DNA of 64,000 nucleotides from Actinomycetospora straminea (lineage in GTDB: Bacteria; Actinomycetota; Actinomycetes; Mycobacteriales; Pseudonocardiaceae): assembly GCF_028737255.1 (NCBI RefSeq), contig NZ_JAQZAN010000014.1:124001-188000 (forward strand), read 5' to 3'. The position numbers and the translations under genes were made by a program. Under the pieces are notes generated by a model that had not been told where the DNA came from, did no database searches, and saw only the letters and a program-made list of their open reading frames with translations. Numbering within the stretch: the stretch's first letter is position 1; each line of letters opens with the position of its first letter. Shown in pieces: positions 17,799 to 25,079 of this stretch.

Positions 17799-19375
17799 TC
17801 AGGCCGCGGCGGCTGCCGGTCGGGGGGGGGGGGGGGGCCCCCCCCCCCCCCCCCCCCCGCCCGGCGAGCGGAGGGCGGGGTGGCCTCCGCTCGCCGGGTC
17901 ACCACGACGTCGCGGCGCGCGCTACCCCGGCGCCGCGACGGGTCCTTGTCCCGCATCCAGGCCTGCGCGGGCTCCTCGACGAAGCGGTACGCCAGGTGCG
18001 CCAGCGCCACCGCGAGGACGACCAGCTGCGGCACCAGGAGCGCGGCCGCCGCCGTGTCCGGGGCGAGGGCGGGGATGCGGGTCATGGCGACGAGCGCCAC
18101 CTCGATGAGCAGGAAGTGCACGAGGTAGAGCGCGTACGAGATGCGCCCGCCGTGGCGCAGGGGGCGCGTCCCCAGGGCGCGGGCCACGGGGCCGTCGGTC
18201 AGCGCCAGCGCCCCGATCACCACCGGCATCAGCGGCGCGGCCAGGAACACCCGCGCGTCGGCGCTCAGCGTGGCGGTGGCGGGCGCCGTGGCGGCCCAGT
18301 AGACGACGACGCCGACCTCGGCGAGCGCGAGCAGCAGCAGGTGGTGGGCCCAGCGCGAGACGGTGCGGGTCCGCGGGACCCGGCGCACGACCAGCCACGT
18401 CAGCACACCGGCGCTGAAGCCGGCGGCCAGGCGCACGGCCCAGAAGCCGTCCCAGGAACCCTCGAGGGCGTTGAGCACCGCGATCCCGGCGGTCGGGCTG
18501 GCCGCCAGCACCGCGAGGACCGCCAGCACCGGGCGCGGCCGGCCCCGCAGGAACCAGGCACCGCCGGCCAGCAGCGGGAACGCGAGGTACGCCGCCCACT
18601 CCGCGCTGATCGACCACGCCGGCAGGACGAACGAGACGCCGTCGATGCCGCCCGTGTCCCACATCTGCGTCATCGTGAGCTGCCGCAGCCAGCTCACGGG
18701 GTCCAGGCCGGGCTGGGCGCCCTGCCACGTGATCACGCCGTCGCTCCCCAGGACGGCGCGCGCGGCGCACCACAGCCCGGCCAGGACCACCACGACCGCG
18801 TACAGCGGCCACACCCGCGCCAGCCGGGCCCAGACGAAGCCCAAGGCCTGGCGCCGGCGGGGCGCTCCCCGCCAGCGGTCGAGGTAGGAACGGGCGAGCA
18901 GGAAACCGGACAGGGCGAAGAACAGGTCCACGCCCAGGGGGCCCGCCGCGATCAGCGGGTCGATCGGCTCGAACCACCCGGCGTAGCCGGTGACCGGCAG
19001 GAAGCTCAGGTGGTGCAGCAGCACCCACACCGCCGCCACGGCTCGCAGGCCGGTCAGGGCGGGGATCTCCACGGTCGCCGGGCGCGGGGCGGGGCGGGCC
19101 GGCGTCGTCGGCCCGGTCTCCGTGGGGGTGGGCAGCGGGTCCGGGGCCGGGGCCGACGGCGGCCCCGCCGGGGCCTGCCGCGGCGTCGGGCCGGAGAACG
19201 GGTTCGCCAGCGGGGTCGGGACCGCGTACGCCAGGGGGCCGGAGACCGGGGCGACCGGGCGGGGCGTGAGGACGGTGAAGCGCGGGGCCGGGATGCGGGT
19301 GTCCGACGTGGCGGCCTCGCCGCGGTCGTCGTGCTCGCCCGGCCCGTCGTGGCCCTGCCCCACCACCGTCCGCAC
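17799..19375 (-). CDS. OafA/YrhL-like acyltransferase (acyltransferase 3 family), 3' end disturbed by a homopolymer
   Basis: Integral membrane O-acyltransferase. After a ~80-100 residue Pro-rich cytoplasmic N-terminus comes the acyltransferase-3 domain: EIPALTGLRAVAAVWVLLHH, GPLGVDLFFALSGFLLARSYL, PAWSISAEWAAYLAFPLL, RHGGRISYALYLVHFLLIE and a terminal RFVEEPAQAWMRDKDP. Such enzymes O-acylate extracytoplasmic glycans. There is no SGNH domain, unlike the protein at 42366. The frame runs without a stop through a C/G homopolymer (17822-17858) and on, antisense to the sigma factor. In a neighbouring frame a TGA occurs at 17801-17799, so a one-base change in tract length would end the protein there; I use that end. 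GTG 19375 follows GGGGAGG but start and end are both uncertain. Confidence 0.75.
17822..17858. repeat. G16C21 homopolymer tract
   Basis: Sixteen G (17822-17837) immediately followed by twenty-one C (17838-17858) at the 3' end of the acyltransferase gene. It disrupts the reading frame. Either an assembly or sequencing artefact beside a strong hairpin, or a genuinely unstable tract. Confidence 0.95.
17860..17898. terminator. Perfect 15-bp hairpin next to the G/C tract
   Basis: CCCGGCGAGCGGAGG (17860-17874) is exactly complementary to 17884-17898 with a 9-nt loop. It lies within the C-terminal coding part of the acyltransferase as the frame now reads. A terminator-like element or simply a polymerase-blocking structure; no T-run follows. 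Confidence 0.5.
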
Positions 19376-19710
19376 CGCGCCTCCCCGACGTCCCCGACCC
19401 GGGATGGCTCGTGCCAACCCTCGATCCGGTCAACGGCGCCGAGTGGCCGGTTCCTGATACTCCGATCGGTGGATTGGGGTGGCGAGCACTTCGATCCGGG
19501 AGTGGCCACGCGCTGTGCGATCGCTCTGCGTCACGACTGCCCGAACGGAGCAGTCACCGGCGAGTGGCGGTGACACCGGGTCGAGGCTCGGCGCCTCGGG
19601 GGCGCGGGCGCCCGCTCGCCGTGGCGGGCCCGGGAGGGCTGTCGCCATGACCTGCCCGATCGGAGAGTCCGGCCGTACCGCATGTTCGCCGTTGCCAATA
19701 TTGTGCAACA
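19376..19710. other. Divergent intergenic region between acyltransferase and GNAT gene
   Basis: 335 nt without a convincing gene. It holds a GTCACCG/CGGTGAC hairpin (19553-19574), several GC-rich inverted repeats, and at its right end the AT-rich element 19691-19709 with the GNAT promoter. Confidence 0.6.
19691..19709 (+). promoter_or_regulatory. Leaderless promoter and palindromic operator-like site of the GNAT gene
   Basis: TATTGT at 19699-19704 is a TANNNT -10 box exactly 6 nt before GTG 19711. It is embedded in an almost perfect palindrome: GTTGC and GCAAC arms flank CAATATTG (one extra T on the right). An AT-rich dyad in this GC-rich background is a good candidate repressor site covering the -10 element. 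Confidence 0.45.
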
Positions 19711-20274
19711 GTGCCGTCCATGACGCTCGCGATCGCGCCGCCCGTCGTCCGTGCCGCGCGCCGCGAGGACCTGCCCGCGGTCGCGGTGCACATGCGCGGG
19801 ATGCTCGAGCGCGAGCTCGGCGGCTACGACCCGCGGCTGCACGCCGACATCGACGACCTCGCCGGCACCTACCTCGGCCCGGTGGGCACGCGGCTGTTCG
19901 TGGGCACGGTCGAGGGGCCCGACGGCCCGGTGCTCGCCGGCACCGCCTCGGTGCGCGCCGGCGGGCCGACGCCGCGCTTCGTGCCGGCCTGGCTCACCGA
20001 CCGGTACGACGGCCGGCGCGTCGGCCAGGTCTGCCGGGTGTGGGTCGACCCGGCGCAGCGGCGCCTCGGGGTGGGGCGCCGGCTCGCGGTCGAGGCCGCG
20101 CGCTGGGCGTTCGGCGCGGGGTACGAGACGGTCTGCCTGCACACCAACGCCTCGGTGCCCGGCGCGCTCGCGTTCTGGACGAGCTTCCCCGGCGCGGTGC
20201 TCGTGCACGACGCGCGCCCCGACCCCTGGTCGACCGTGCACTTCGAGCTCGACCCCGCGGGCCTGGGCGGCTGA
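19711..20274 (+). CDS. GNAT-family N-acetyltransferase
   Basis: 187-aa acetyl-CoA-dependent acyltransferase. The acetyl-CoA-binding motif A is seen as VCRVWVDPAQRRLGVGRRLAVEAARWAF (R-x2-G-x-G/A type) with the following LHTNASVPGALAFWTSFPGA as motif B. The N-terminus IAPPVVRAARREDLPAVAVHM is the usual first strand and helix. The substrate cannot be predicted. GTG 19711 is favoured by the leaderless promoter; ATG 19720 is the alternative. Convergent with mscL. Confidence 0.85.
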   Translation: MPSMTLAIAPPVVRAARREDLPAVAVHMRGMLERELGGYDPRLHADIDDLAGTYLGPVGTRLFVGTVEGPDGPVLAGTASVRAGGPTPRFVPAWLTDRYDGRRVGQVCRVWVDPAQRRLGVGRRLAVEAARWAFGAGYETVCLHTNASVPGALAFWTSFPGAVLVHDARPDPWSTVHFELDPAGLGG

Positions 20275-20317
20275 GGTCGGTCGGTCCTGCCCGACGACCA
20301 CCCGCTCGCGAGCCGGT

Positions 20318-20362
20318 GGCTTTCCTGACCTTGGACGTCAGCGTGGACGCCAGGCTGACACC
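20318..20362 (+). repeat. Dispersed 45-bp repeat, copy B (between GNAT gene and mscL)
   Basis: Shares with copy A (13135-13179) an identical first 10 nt and a 14-nt identical core at the same distance. Here it lies between convergent genes and forms a hairpin, GTCAGC/GCTGAC around TGGACGCCA, so it may serve as terminator. Confidence 0.6.
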
Positions 20363-20372
20363 ACCCCGTGCG

Positions 20373-20801
20373 TCAGCGGTCCTGCTGGGGGATGCGGCCG
20401 GTCGGGCCGCCGGGGCCGGAGCGGGTGGACTGCTCGCGCAGGAGGTCGCGGATCTCGGTGAGGAGCTCGACGTCGGTGGGCTCGGCCGGGCCCACCTCCT
20501 CGCCGCGGCGCCGGCGCTCCTCGACGATCTTGAGCGGTGTGACGACGAGGAAGTAGATGACGGCGGCGGTGATGAGGAACGTGATGACCGCGTTGACGAA
20601 GCTCGCGTAGTCGAAGACCACGCCGCTCACGACGAAGGAGCCGGCGAGCTCGCCGCCGCCGGAGAACACCTGGATCAACGGCTTGAGGAACGCGTTCGTG
20701 AACGCCGTGACGACCGCGGTGAACGCGGCCCCGATGACGACCGCGACCGCGAGGTCGACGACGTTCCCGCGCAGCAGGAAGTCCTTGAAGCCCTTGAGCA
20801 C
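20373..20801 (-). CDS. mscL: Large-conductance mechanosensitive channel MscL
   Basis: 142-aa channel subunit of the plasma membrane that opens under turgor stress. The N-terminal amphipathic start LKGFKDFLLRGNVVDLAVAVVIGAAFTAVV (TM1) contains the conserved pore-lining pattern. TM2 is FVNAVITFLITAAVIYFLVV, followed by the charged RRRRGEEVG segment and the C-terminal helix VELLTEIRDLLREQ. GTG 20801 with GAGG upstream gives the family N-terminus; a 25-residue Arg-rich extension further up does not belong. Confidence 0.96.
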   Translation of the reverse strand: MLKGFKDFLLRGNVVDLAVAVVIGAAFTAVVTAFTNAFLKPLIQVFSGGGELAGSFVVSGVVFDYASFVNAVITFLITAAVIYFLVVTPLKIVEERRRRGEEVGPAEPTDVELLTEIRDLLREQSTRSGPGGPTGRIPQQDR

Positions 20802-21141
20802 GTCCTCGTTCCTCCGGCTCGCCGTCTCGGTGCGGCGCCGAGGATAGGGCCACCGGCGGGCACGCCCCGGGCACACACGCGGGCCCCGGCCCCCTCGGGG
20901 AGGACCGGGGCCCGTGCGGCGACGCCGGCCGAGACGTCAGCCGGCGTCGCCGCGGGCGGCCGGGCCCGGTGCGGGTCCCCTCCCCGACGGCGGGGGCTCG
21001 CACCGGGGTCTGGCGTCCACCCGTCGCGCGTGGGAACACCTCGTCCCGGTGACCAAGGCTCGGCGTCACGCCCCCGGGGAGGTGTGCTCGTGGGACAGGT
21101 CGGACCGTCGTCGGTTCGGGGCCGACGAGCCCGGCCGGGGT
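20802..21141. other. Intergenic region with three consecutive stem-loops
   Basis: 340 nt between mscL and the chaplin-like gene, with no gene visible. Contains a 10-bp stem (20880-20889 with 20905-20914), a perfect 14-bp stem (20916-20929 with 20940-20953, 10-nt loop) and an imperfect stem just after it. It lies downstream of the minus-strand chaplin-like genes, so termination is likely. Confidence 0.65.
20916..20953. terminator. Strong stem-loop downstream of the chaplin-like genes
   Basis: Fourteen perfectly paired bases (GCGGCGACGCCGGC arm) around a 10-nt loop, with a second 10-bp stem directly adjacent at 20880-20914. No U-tract, as is usual for actinobacterial terminators. Confidence 0.55.
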
Positions 21142-21462
21142 CTAGTTGTCGGCCTCGACAGCGTTGGCGCAGCTCTCGCTGATGCCCGCGCCCTGCTCGC
21201 TGCCCTTCTCGACCGAGCTGAGGATCGGCACGTTGCCGGCGACGTCCTGCACCGGCACCTGCACGCCGAGCGCGTTGACCGGCACGTTGTTTCCGCAGGC
21301 GTTGACGGGGACGATCGTCTGGGTGTCGCTGACGTTGACCAGGCCGGTCTGCTCGGTGCGGTCACCGTGGTGGCCGTCACCGGCGAAGGCCGCACCCGTG
21401 GTGCAGGCCAGGCCGGTGCCGATCAGAGCGGTCGCGGTCAGGGACCGTCGCAGTAGGTTCAC
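21142..21462 (-). CDS. Chaplin-like small secreted protein A
   Basis: 106-aa secreted protein. A signal peptide (LLRRSLTATALIGTGLACTTGAAFA) precedes a mature part rich in Val, Asn and Gly: GLVNVSDTQTIVPVNACGNN then VPVNALGVQVPVQDVAGNVP. The repeated VPVN/CGNN pattern with two Cys in the mature part recalls short chaplins, surface-active hydrophobic proteins of aerial hyphae and spores. Similarity is by motif only, so function is tentative. GTG 21462 is preceded by GGAG 7 nt upstream. It follows a paralogue in tandem; the two share most of the mature core. Confidence 0.75.
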   Translation of the reverse strand: MNLLRRSLTATALIGTGLACTTGAAFAGDGHHGDRTEQTGLVNVSDTQTIVPVNACGNNVPVNALGVQVPVQDVAGNVPILSSVEKGSEQGAGISESCANAVEADN

Positions 21463-21577
21463 GGTAGTTCTCCTCGTGTGAGAGATGGTCGACCCGACGG
21501 CTCGACGCGATCGTGGGGAGCGGACCGGTCGCGGCGAGCAGCAGGCGGGCTGCCCACCCGTCACCGGACCGGGGAGA

Positions 21578-21886
21578 TCAGTCGTTGTCGGCGGCGACCT
21601 CGTTGCCGCAGTTCTTGGAGATGCCCGCGGCCTGCTCGCTGCCGTGCTCGGCCGGGCTGAGCACCGGGATGGTGCCGGCGACGTCCTGCACCGGGACCTG
21701 CACGCCGAGGGCGTTCACCGGGACGTCGTTGTTGCAGACGTTCACCGGCACGATCGTCTGGGTGTCGTCCACGTTGCCGAGCCCGACCTGGCTGTCGCCC
21801 TCCTGCGCGAACGCCGCACCGGTCGTGCTGGCGAGGCCGGCGCTGATCAGCGTCGCGGCGAGGACGGACTGACGGAGGAATCCCAC
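21578..21886 (-). CDS. Chaplin-like small secreted protein B
   Basis: 102-aa paralogue of the protein at 21142. Signal peptide LRQSVLAATLISAGLASTTGAAFA, then VGLGNVDDTQTIVPVNVCNND, VPVNALGVQVPVQDVAGTIP and a second Cys near the C-terminus (ISKNCGNEV). The conserved core between the two copies is the hydrophobic beta-prone segment; the tails diverge. AAGGA lies 7 nt before GTG 21886. It is the upstream gene of the pair. Its 5' leader probably begins near 21962 after a TACTGT box (21974-21969 on the minus strand). Confidence 0.75.
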   Translation of the reverse strand: MGFLRQSVLAATLISAGLASTTGAAFAQEGDSQVGLGNVDDTQTIVPVNVCNNDVPVNALGVQVPVQDVAGTIPVLSPAEHGSEQAAGISKNCGNEVAADND

Positions 21887-22317
21887 TGTGCTGTCCTTTC
21901 GCACGGTTCTCCCCGTGCCGGGCGCAGCGGGGAGCCTTTCCCATCGGCACCGGGGTGCCGCGCGACGGACAGTAGCGATCGGTTGCACAGCGTCCGGACG
22001 ATCGGGAAGCCGCACGTCAGAGCCATGATCACCCCCTCGTGGAGATCCTCGATCCGCCCAAGGAGGTGATCATTAGCCAGGCTCGGCATGAGATGTCGAC
22101 GCCCCGTGGGAACCGACCGCGCGGTCCCCCACGACCGAGTGGTCCGCTCCGTGACGGAACGTCACCCTCACCGGCCCACTGCTCCAAGTGGGCGAACGCC
22201 GAACGGTCCGATCGCGGCGCCGGATGGTGTGTCGCGGCACGCGCGCCACCCACCGAGACAGGCCACCCGCCCGTCCGGGGGCGCGCACCTCGACGCCGGG
22301 CTCGCTACCGTTCGCGC
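21887..22317. other. Divergent control region between chaplin-like genes and the MFS transporter
   Basis: 431 nt without a convincing gene. Contains a CGGCACC/GGTGCCG palindrome (21945-21960) within the probable leader of chaplin-like B, and a long inverted repeat: 22025-22037 pairs with 22061-22073 (13 nt, one mismatch, 23-nt loop). The right arm reads AAGGAGGTGATC, a perfect complement of the 16S anti-Shine-Dalgarno end, yet no standard start codon follows at usual spacing. Confidence 0.6.
22306..22311 (+). promoter_or_regulatory. -10 box TACCGT, leaderless promoter of the MFS gene
   Basis: TACCGT ends 6 nt before GTG 22318 with no Shine-Dalgarno between. Confidence 0.5.
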
Positions 22318-23655
22318 GTGTCGTCCTCGACCACACCGTCCACGCCCCCGACGAGCACCCCCCGCGGCCCCCTCATCGCCTGGGCCTCCTGGGACTGGGG
22401 CGTGGCGTCGTTCCAGGCCGTCATCACGACCTTCGTCTTCACCGTGTACCTGACCGGCACCGTGGCCGCCGACGAGGCGTCCGGCTCGTCCGCGCTCGCG
22501 TCCACGATCGCGATCGCGGGCCTGCTCGTCGCGCTCGTGGCCCCGGTCTGGGGGCAGCGCAGCGACGCCGCCGGCCGCGAGCAGGGACGTCAGCGCCGCC
22601 TCGGGGCGCTGACGGCGGTCACCGTCGTCGCGACGGCCCTGATGGCCCTCGTGACCCCCGAGCCGTCCTCGCTGCTGCTCGGCCTGGTGCTGCTGGCGGT
22701 CGGCACCATCACCTACGAGCTGGCACAGGTCGAGTACAACGCGCTGATCTACCGCCTGGCGCCGTCCGGACGGACCGGCTGGGTCTCCGGGTTCGGCTGG
22801 GCCGCGGGCTACGTCGGCGGCATCGTGCTCCTGCTCGCGTGCTTCGTGCTCTTCCTCTCCGACAGCCCGGTGTTCTCGTTCGCCGAGCCCGGCGCGTCGG
22901 TCCGGGTGATCGCACTGGTCTGCGCCGTCTGGCTCGTGGTCTTCGGCCTGCCCGTCCTGGTCACGCGTTTTCCCTATCCGCCACCCCCCGGCGACGCGGA
23001 CGCCGCGCAGGTCAGCGTGCTCGGGTCCTACCGTCTGCTGTTCCGGCGTCTGGCCGGGCTCTGGCGCGACGACCGCCACCTGCTCGGCTTCCTCGTCTCG
23101 AGCGCCATCTACCGCGACGGCCTCACCGCGGTGTTCACCTTCGGCGGCGTGCTCGCGTCGGGCACCTTCGGACTCTCCCCCGGCGAGGTGATCATCTTCG
23201 CGATCGTCGCCAACGTCGTGTCCGCGCTCGGCGCCCTGCTCGGCGGGTGGCTGGACGACCTCCTCGGGCCGAAGCTGGTGATCATCGTGTGCCTCGCCGC
23301 GCTGGTGCTCGTGGCGGCCGGGATGCTGTTCGCGACCGGGACCACCGCGTTCTGGATCGGCGGCGTCTTCCTCGCCCTGTTCGTCGGTCCGGCCCAGGCG
23401 TGCTCGCGCAGCTACCTCGCGCGCGTGGTGCCGCCCGGACGGGAGGGCGAGCTCTTCGGGCTGTACGCCACCACGGGCCGGGCGGTCAGCTTCCTCGCCC
23501 CGGCGATGTTCGCGCTGTGCATCGCGCTCTTCGGCACCCAGCGCTGGGGGATCCTCGGGATCGGGGTCGTGCTGCTGCTCGGCCTCGTGACCTTCCTGCC
23601 GGTGCGCGCCGTGCCCGGCACGGCCGCGGCCGGGCAGGCCGCGGTCCGCGTGTGA
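22318..23655 (+). CDS. MFS transporter, UMF1/Atg22-like
   Basis: 445-aa membrane transporter with about 12 TM helices. The N-terminus ASWDWGVASFQAVITTFVFTVYLTG is the Y/WDWG-A-F signature of the UMF1 family (Atg22-related effluxers). A typical MFS loop follows TM2 (WGQRSDAAGREQGRQRR), and the second half has SSAIYRDGLTAVFTFGGVLA and GGWLDDLLGPKLVI. Substrate is unknown; members of the family are mostly uncharacterised and sometimes linked to amino-acid efflux. Its end is only 4 nt from the convergent gene at 23660. Confidence 0.85.
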   Translation: MSSSTTPSTPPTSTPRGPLIAWASWDWGVASFQAVITTFVFTVYLTGTVAADEASGSSALASTIAIAGLLVALVAPVWGQRSDAAGREQGRQRRLGALTAVTVVATALMALVTPEPSSLLLGLVLLAVGTITYELAQVEYNALIYRLAPSGRTGWVSGFGWAAGYVGGIVLLLACFVLFLSDSPVFSFAEPGASVRVIALVCAVWLVVFGLPVLVTRFPYPPPPGDADAAQVSVLGSYRLLFRRLAGLWRDDRHLLGFLVSSAIYRDGLTAVFTFGGVLASGTFGLSPGEVIIFAIVANVVSALGALLGGWLDDLLGPKLVIIVCLAALVLVAAGMLFATGTTAFWIGGVFLALFVGPAQACSRSYLARVVPPGREGELFGLYATTGRAVSFLAPAMFALCIALFGTQRWGILGIGVVLLLGLVTFLPVRAVPGTAAAGQAAVRV

Positions 23656-23659
23656 GCGG

Positions 23660-24334
23660 TCAGGACAGCCGGGCGCCGAGCCAGCGGATCAGGCGTGACC
23701 CGAACTCCGCCACGAGCACCCAGAAGACCGCGGCCATCCCGTAGTTCACCACGATCGCGAACGTCGGGTCGGCGAGCAGGAACAGGTCACGGAACGACAG
23801 CACCGTGGCGTCGGCGATCGCCCCGATCACCTGCGCGACGGCGTTCTGCGGGTTCACCCCGACGAGCGTCAGCAGGACGTACGCGGCGAGCACGACCGCG
23901 ATGACGTAGCCGATCACCCGCACCACCGACGCGAGGACGGCGGCGACCTTCCACACCAGCTCGCCCACGTTCACCGGAGCGCGCTCCGACCGGCCGCGGG
24001 GCTCGTCGTGGTCCTCCCGGACCGGCGTCCGCGTCTGCGTCGTCGGGGCATCCGAGGGCGGCGGGTCGTCCGACGACCCACCCGACGACCCGCCCGCGCC
24101 GCTGTTCGGGCTGCTGTCCGAGCCGCTGTCCGGGCCGCTCCCGGAGCCGCTGCGCCCCGAGCCCCCCGACGAGCCGCTCGAGCCCTCCGCCGACTGCCGG
24201 CCCTCGCCGGAGGACGACCCGCCCGACTCCTCCGACGACCGGTCCGCGGAGGCCTCCGCGGACGTGTCGTCGGTGTCGGTGTCGGTCCCGCCCTCGGTGC
24301 GCTGCGCGCCCGCCTGCTCCGTCACGCCCGGCAT
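23660..24334 (-). CDS. Membrane protein with long Ser/Gly/Asp-rich N-terminus
   Basis: 224 aa. Residues ~10-105 are low-complexity Ser/Gly/Asp/Glu (for example EGSSGSSGGSGRSGSGSG), probably disordered and cytoplasmic. The C-terminal ~105 residues hold about three TM segments (VAAVLASVVRVIGYVIAVVL, AAYVLLTLVGV and FAIVVNYGMAAVFWVLVAEF) with NPQNAVAQVIGAIADATV between. I do not recognise the family. Start ATG 24334 lacks a clear Shine-Dalgarno; GTG three codons further is an alternative. Confidence 0.65.
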   Translation of the reverse strand: MPGVTEQAGAQRTEGGTDTDTDDTSAEASADRSSEESGGSSSGEGRQSAEGSSGSSGGSGRSGSGSGPDSGSDSSPNSGAGGSSGGSSDDPPPSDAPTTQTRTPVREDHDEPRGRSERAPVNVGELVWKVAAVLASVVRVIGYVIAVVLAAYVLLTLVGVNPQNAVAQVIGAIADATVLSFRDLFLLADPTFAIVVNYGMAAVFWVLVAEFGSRLIRWLGARLS

Positions 24335-24371
24335 CTTGGCACCGGTGTCGTGACGGAGCGAAGCGGGACAC

Positions 24372-24953
24372 TCACATGGAGGTGGCGCCGTCGATGCTCT
24401 CGCGCAGGATGTCGGCGTGGCCGGCGTGCTGGGTCGTCTCGGCGATGATGTGCAGCAGGACCCGGCGCACCGACCACGACGTGCCCGGCTCCTGCCACGG
24501 GGCCTTCGGCAGCGGGTGCTTGACGTTGAGGTCCGGCAGGGTGGCCAGCGTCGCCTCGGTCCGTGCGGCGACCTCGTGGTAGTCCGCGACCACGCCGGCG
24601 AGCGTCTCGCCCGGCAGGAGCCGGAAGGCGTTCTCGCGCTCGACCAGCCACGCGGGCTTCTCGTCGAGGCCCGCGATGTAGGCCTCGAAGTCGTCGAGCG
24701 TCATGCCCTCGGGCAGCTCGAAGTCGTCCTCCGGCGACGCGCCGCTGACCGCGAAGTCCATCCAGCTCGCCTCGGTGGCCGCCACGTGCTTGATCAGCCC
24801 GCCGAGGCTGAGCTGCGAGACCGTCGGGCGCGACGCGGCCTGCTCGTCGGTGAGGTCGCGGGTGGTGTGGACGAGCCAGTGGCGGGCCTGGGCCAGCTCG
24901 GCGAGGAGGTCGGCACGCTCGTCGGCGTCGGTGGCGGTGTTGACCGATGTCAT
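24372..24953 (-). CDS. DinB-like (DUF664) protein
   Basis: 193-aa four-helix-bundle protein of the DinB/YfiT superfamily, whose actinobacterial members include mycothiol- or bacillithiol-dependent transferases. Putative metal ligands are the His in GGLIKHVAATEASW and the two in IIAETTQHAGHADILRE, the classical three-His arrangement. ATG 24953 follows GGAGG by 5 nt; the ATG ten codons upstream has a poorer site. The catalysed reaction cannot be inferred. Confidence 0.88.
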   Translation of the reverse strand: MTSVNTATDADERADLLAELAQARHWLVHTTRDLTDEQAASRPTVSQLSLGGLIKHVAATEASWMDFAVSGASPEDDFELPEGMTLDDFEAYIAGLDEKPAWLVERENAFRLLPGETLAGVVADYHEVAARTEATLATLPDLNVKHPLPKAPWQEPGTSWSVRRVLLHIIAETTQHAGHADILRESIDGATSM

Positions 24954-25079
24954 GGGGGCCTCCTGCGCGGTGAGGGCGGTCATCCGGGGCCTACCTTCCT
25001 CGTCGTCCCTGGTGAGAGGAAAGCTACGGAGGGAGGCGGACAGGTCCGGTCCTCCTCCCGCCCTGCGCAGGAGAAATCC

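Noticed and set aside
17822-17858. Homopolymer as CRISPR or tandem repeat array
   Set aside because: No repeat-spacer structure; it is a simple G-run followed by a C-run.
22060-22071. AAGGAGGTGATC as a fragment of a 16S rRNA gene
   Set aside because: Only 12 nt match; flanking sequence has no rRNA features, and it is part of an inverted repeat.
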